A stretch of DNA of 64,000 bases, from the NCBI RefSeq assembly GCF_029814935.1, contig NZ_CP104582.1:1240001-1304000 (forward strand), in the 5' to 3' direction. Shown here piece after piece: positions 62,709 to 64,000 of this stretch. This DNA comes from Pseudomonas sp. GD03919. Lineage in GTDB: Bacteria; Pseudomonadota; Gammaproteobacteria; Pseudomonadales; Pseudomonadaceae. How positions within the stretch are numbered: position 1 is the first letter of the stretch; the number at the start of each line of letters is the position of its first letter. The position numbers were made by a program, and so were the translations under genes. The notes beneath the pieces were generated by a model. The model worked only from the letters and a program-made list of their open reading frames with translations, searched no databases and was not told the DNA's origin.

Positions 62709-63083
62709 TTAGCCCAGCAGCGTGGCCCAGCCTTCGACGACGTCGGCGCCCCACTTGGCTTTCCACTCTTTCAGGATCTTGTGGTTGCCGCCTTTGGTTT
62801 CGATCACTTCGCCGCTGTGCGGGTTTTTGTACTGCTTGACCTTGCGTGCGCGCTTGACGACGGCAGGTTTGGCTGCACGAACGCCTTTGGCAGTCTTGGC
62901 TTCAGGGTCGAGCAGGGCGATGATATCGCGCAGCGACTTCTGATATTCGCCCATCAGGGTGCGCAGTTTGCCTTCGAATTCCAGTTCTTTCTTCAGCTTG
63001 TCGTCTTGCGACAGGTTCTTCAGACGCTCTTGCAGTTCTTTGATGGCTTCTTCTGTGGCGCGGTATTCATTGATCAGCGACAT
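62709..63083 (-). CDS. mvaT: H-NS-family nucleoid protein MvaT
   Basis: Xenogeneic silencer of Pseudomonas that binds A/T-rich DNA. It is 124 residues with an N-terminal coiled-coil oligomerisation region (INEYRATEEAIKELQERLKNL), a linker with basic residues (KPAVVKRARKVKQYKNP) and the C-terminal DNA-binding GGN motif (ETKGGNHKILKEWKAKWG). It regulates virulence and prophage genes in P. aeruginosa. Neighbours sbcB and purU match the P. aeruginosa order. Confidence 0.95.
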   Translation of the reverse strand: MSLINEYRATEEAIKELQERLKNLSQDDKLKKELEFEGKLRTLMGEYQKSLRDIIALLDPEAKTAKGVRAAKPAVVKRARKVKQYKNPHSGEVIETKGGNHKILKEWKAKWGADVVEGWATLLG

Positions 63084-63375
63084 GGATATTTACCTTGGCG
63101 TGAATAAGTCTGTGGTAGTCAACAGTGGGGCAATAATAATCAGGCACTAATAGCAAGTAAACAGTGCGAGATAAAATGACTGCGCTGCAGTGCAACCCTT
63201 TGTGTCATTCAACGGTGAATTAAATCGGTAATGGCGAGCGCTTGTGGAAGTTTCAGTGCTGCGTAACCGCACATTATTCGACTGGGGTGACGTCGATAGG
63301 CTGGCGCCCTGCTGCAGTTTTGCGCGCATGCCGTTAGAATGCCCGGCTTTATGCGTCGCCCTTGGGGTTTTAATT
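63084..63375. other. Intergenic region between mvaT and purU
   Basis: About 290 bp between divergent genes, A/T-rich near mvaT. It holds both promoters, none called with confidence. No gene was seen; the one - strand open frame lacks protein-like features. Confidence 0.4.
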
Positions 63376-64000
63376 ATGCGTACGTTCAGATTGGTCATCT
63401 CTTGCCCTGACCGCGTCGGCATCGTTGCCAAAGTCAGTAATTTTCTCGCCACCTACAACGGTTGGATTACCGAAGCCAGTCACCATTCCGACACGCAGAG
63501 TGGCTGGTTTTTCATGCGTCACGAAATCCGTGCCGACTCACTGCCGTTCGATCTCGATGGCTTCAAGCAGGCCTTCGCGCCGATTGCCCGCGAATTCTCG
63601 ATGGAGTGGCGCATTACCGATTCGGCGCAGAAGAAGCGCGTGGTGCTGATGGCCAGCCGCGAGTCGCACTGCCTGGCCGATCTGCTGCACCGTTGGCACA
63701 GCAACGAGCTCGATTGCGAGATCCCCTGCGTGATCGCCAACCACGACGATCTGCGCAGCATGGTCGAGTGGCATGGCATTCCGTACTTCCATGTGCCGGT
63801 CGATCCCAAGGACAAGGCTCCGGCCTTCGCCGAAGTGGAGCGTCTGGTCAAGGCGCACCAGGCTGATGTCATCGTCCTGGCGCGCTACATGCAGATTCTG
63901 CCGCCGGCACTATGCGCCGAGTTCGCTCAGCGGGTGATCAACATTCATCACAGCTTCCTGCCGTCCTTCGTGGGCGCCAAACCCTATCACCAGGCCTCGC
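63376..64000 (+). CDS. purU: Formyltetrahydrofolate deformylase, 3' end outside the window
   Basis: Hydrolyses 10-formyltetrahydrofolate to formate and tetrahydrofolate, balancing one-carbon pools. The visible 208 residues contain an N-terminal ACT domain (RLVISCPDRVGIVAKVSNFLA) and the formyltransferase-like hydrolase domain (RVVLMASRESHCLADLLHRW, VIVLARYMQILPP and INIHHSFLPSFVGAKPYHQA). The end, including the C-terminal catalytic Asp region, is cut off by the window edge. The ATG is preceded by TTGGGGTT. Confidence 0.93.
   Translation, partial: MRTFRLVISCPDRVGIVAKVSNFLATYNGWITEASHHSDTQSGWFFMRHEIRADSLPFDLDGFKQAFAPIAREFSMEWRITDSAQKKRVVLMASRESHCLADLLHRWHSNELDCEIPCVIANHDDLRSMVEWHGIPYFHVPVDPKDKAPAFAEVERLVKAHQADVIVLARYMQILPPALCAEFAQRVINIHHSFLPSFVGAKPYHQAS

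Overview
The window is a chromosomal segment of a Pseudomonas, probably of the P. mendocina/oleovorans-P. aeruginosa side of the genus. Evidence is uniformly high GC, typical Pseudomonas intergenic REP-like palindromes, and gene strings whose products and order match blocks I remember from P. aeruginosa PAO1 (ppc-adk, mexL/mexJK, bfrB, glpD-glpR-glpK, argF, grxD, bifA-sodB, the MoxR/DUF58 cluster, sbcB-mvaT-purU). No alignment was run. It looks like ordinary core genome with few acquired pieces: one intact IS4-family element, one MITE-like repeat and one very large foldback repeat. There are no tRNA or rRNA genes, no CRISPR array and no prophage.

Layout. 0.1-4.8 kb: TetR regulator, lipoprotein, QEGLA/DUF1704 putative metallopeptidase, AIM24-like protein, lipoprotein hydrolase and small membrane protein on the + strand. 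4.8-6.1 kb: OmpA/DUF4398 lipoprotein pair on the - strand behind a possible AlgU promoter. 6.6-15.7 kb: ppc, adk, HAD phosphatase, tsaB, a small unknown, DUF72, extensin-like protein, an EF-hand protein (- strand) and rsmJ. 15.7-20.7 kb: divergent mexL / mexJ-mexK efflux locus with a perfect inverted repeat between the divergent genes. 20.8-22.2 kb: the IS4-family element, sitting inside the hairpin of what was the mexK/bfrB terminator. 22.3-27.6 kb: bfrB, then glpD, glpR, ybaK and glpK with GlpR-like operators and no glpF.

27.7-33.6 kb: PhzF-like epimerase, argF translationally coupled to an orphan ABC ATPase, a stand-alone molybdopterin oxidoreductase and grxD. 33.6-36.7 kb: ydbH-ynbE-ydbL envelope phospholipid-transport operon. 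37.3-44.5 kb: Sel1-like protein, rmuC, a MITE, a solute-symporter/histidine-kinase/receiver hybrid, a GNAT acetyltransferase and an AraC regulator. 44.48-45.29 kb: an approximately 820-bp imperfect inverted repeat without a convincing gene. 45.3-53.4 kb: imelysin (Fur-like palindrome), LemA, GIDE/EF-hand membrane protein, bifA, sigma54-driven amt with an unknown downstream gene, and sodB. 53.7-60.5 kb: a tightly coupled six-gene membrane system (DUF58, MoxR, DUF4350, DUF4129, SpoIIM-like, RDD). 60.6-64 kb: a 5'-truncated membrane gene, sbcB, mvaT and the start of purU.

The least understood systems here are the DUF58-MoxR-DUF4350-DUF4129-SpoIIM-RDD operon, the QEGLA/AIM24/hydrolase group, and the LemA/GIDE pair. 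The most informative DNA-level observations are the IS insertion exactly inside a terminator hairpin, the giant foldback repeat, the -24/-12 promoter of amt, and the capture of ybaK into the glycerol regulon.
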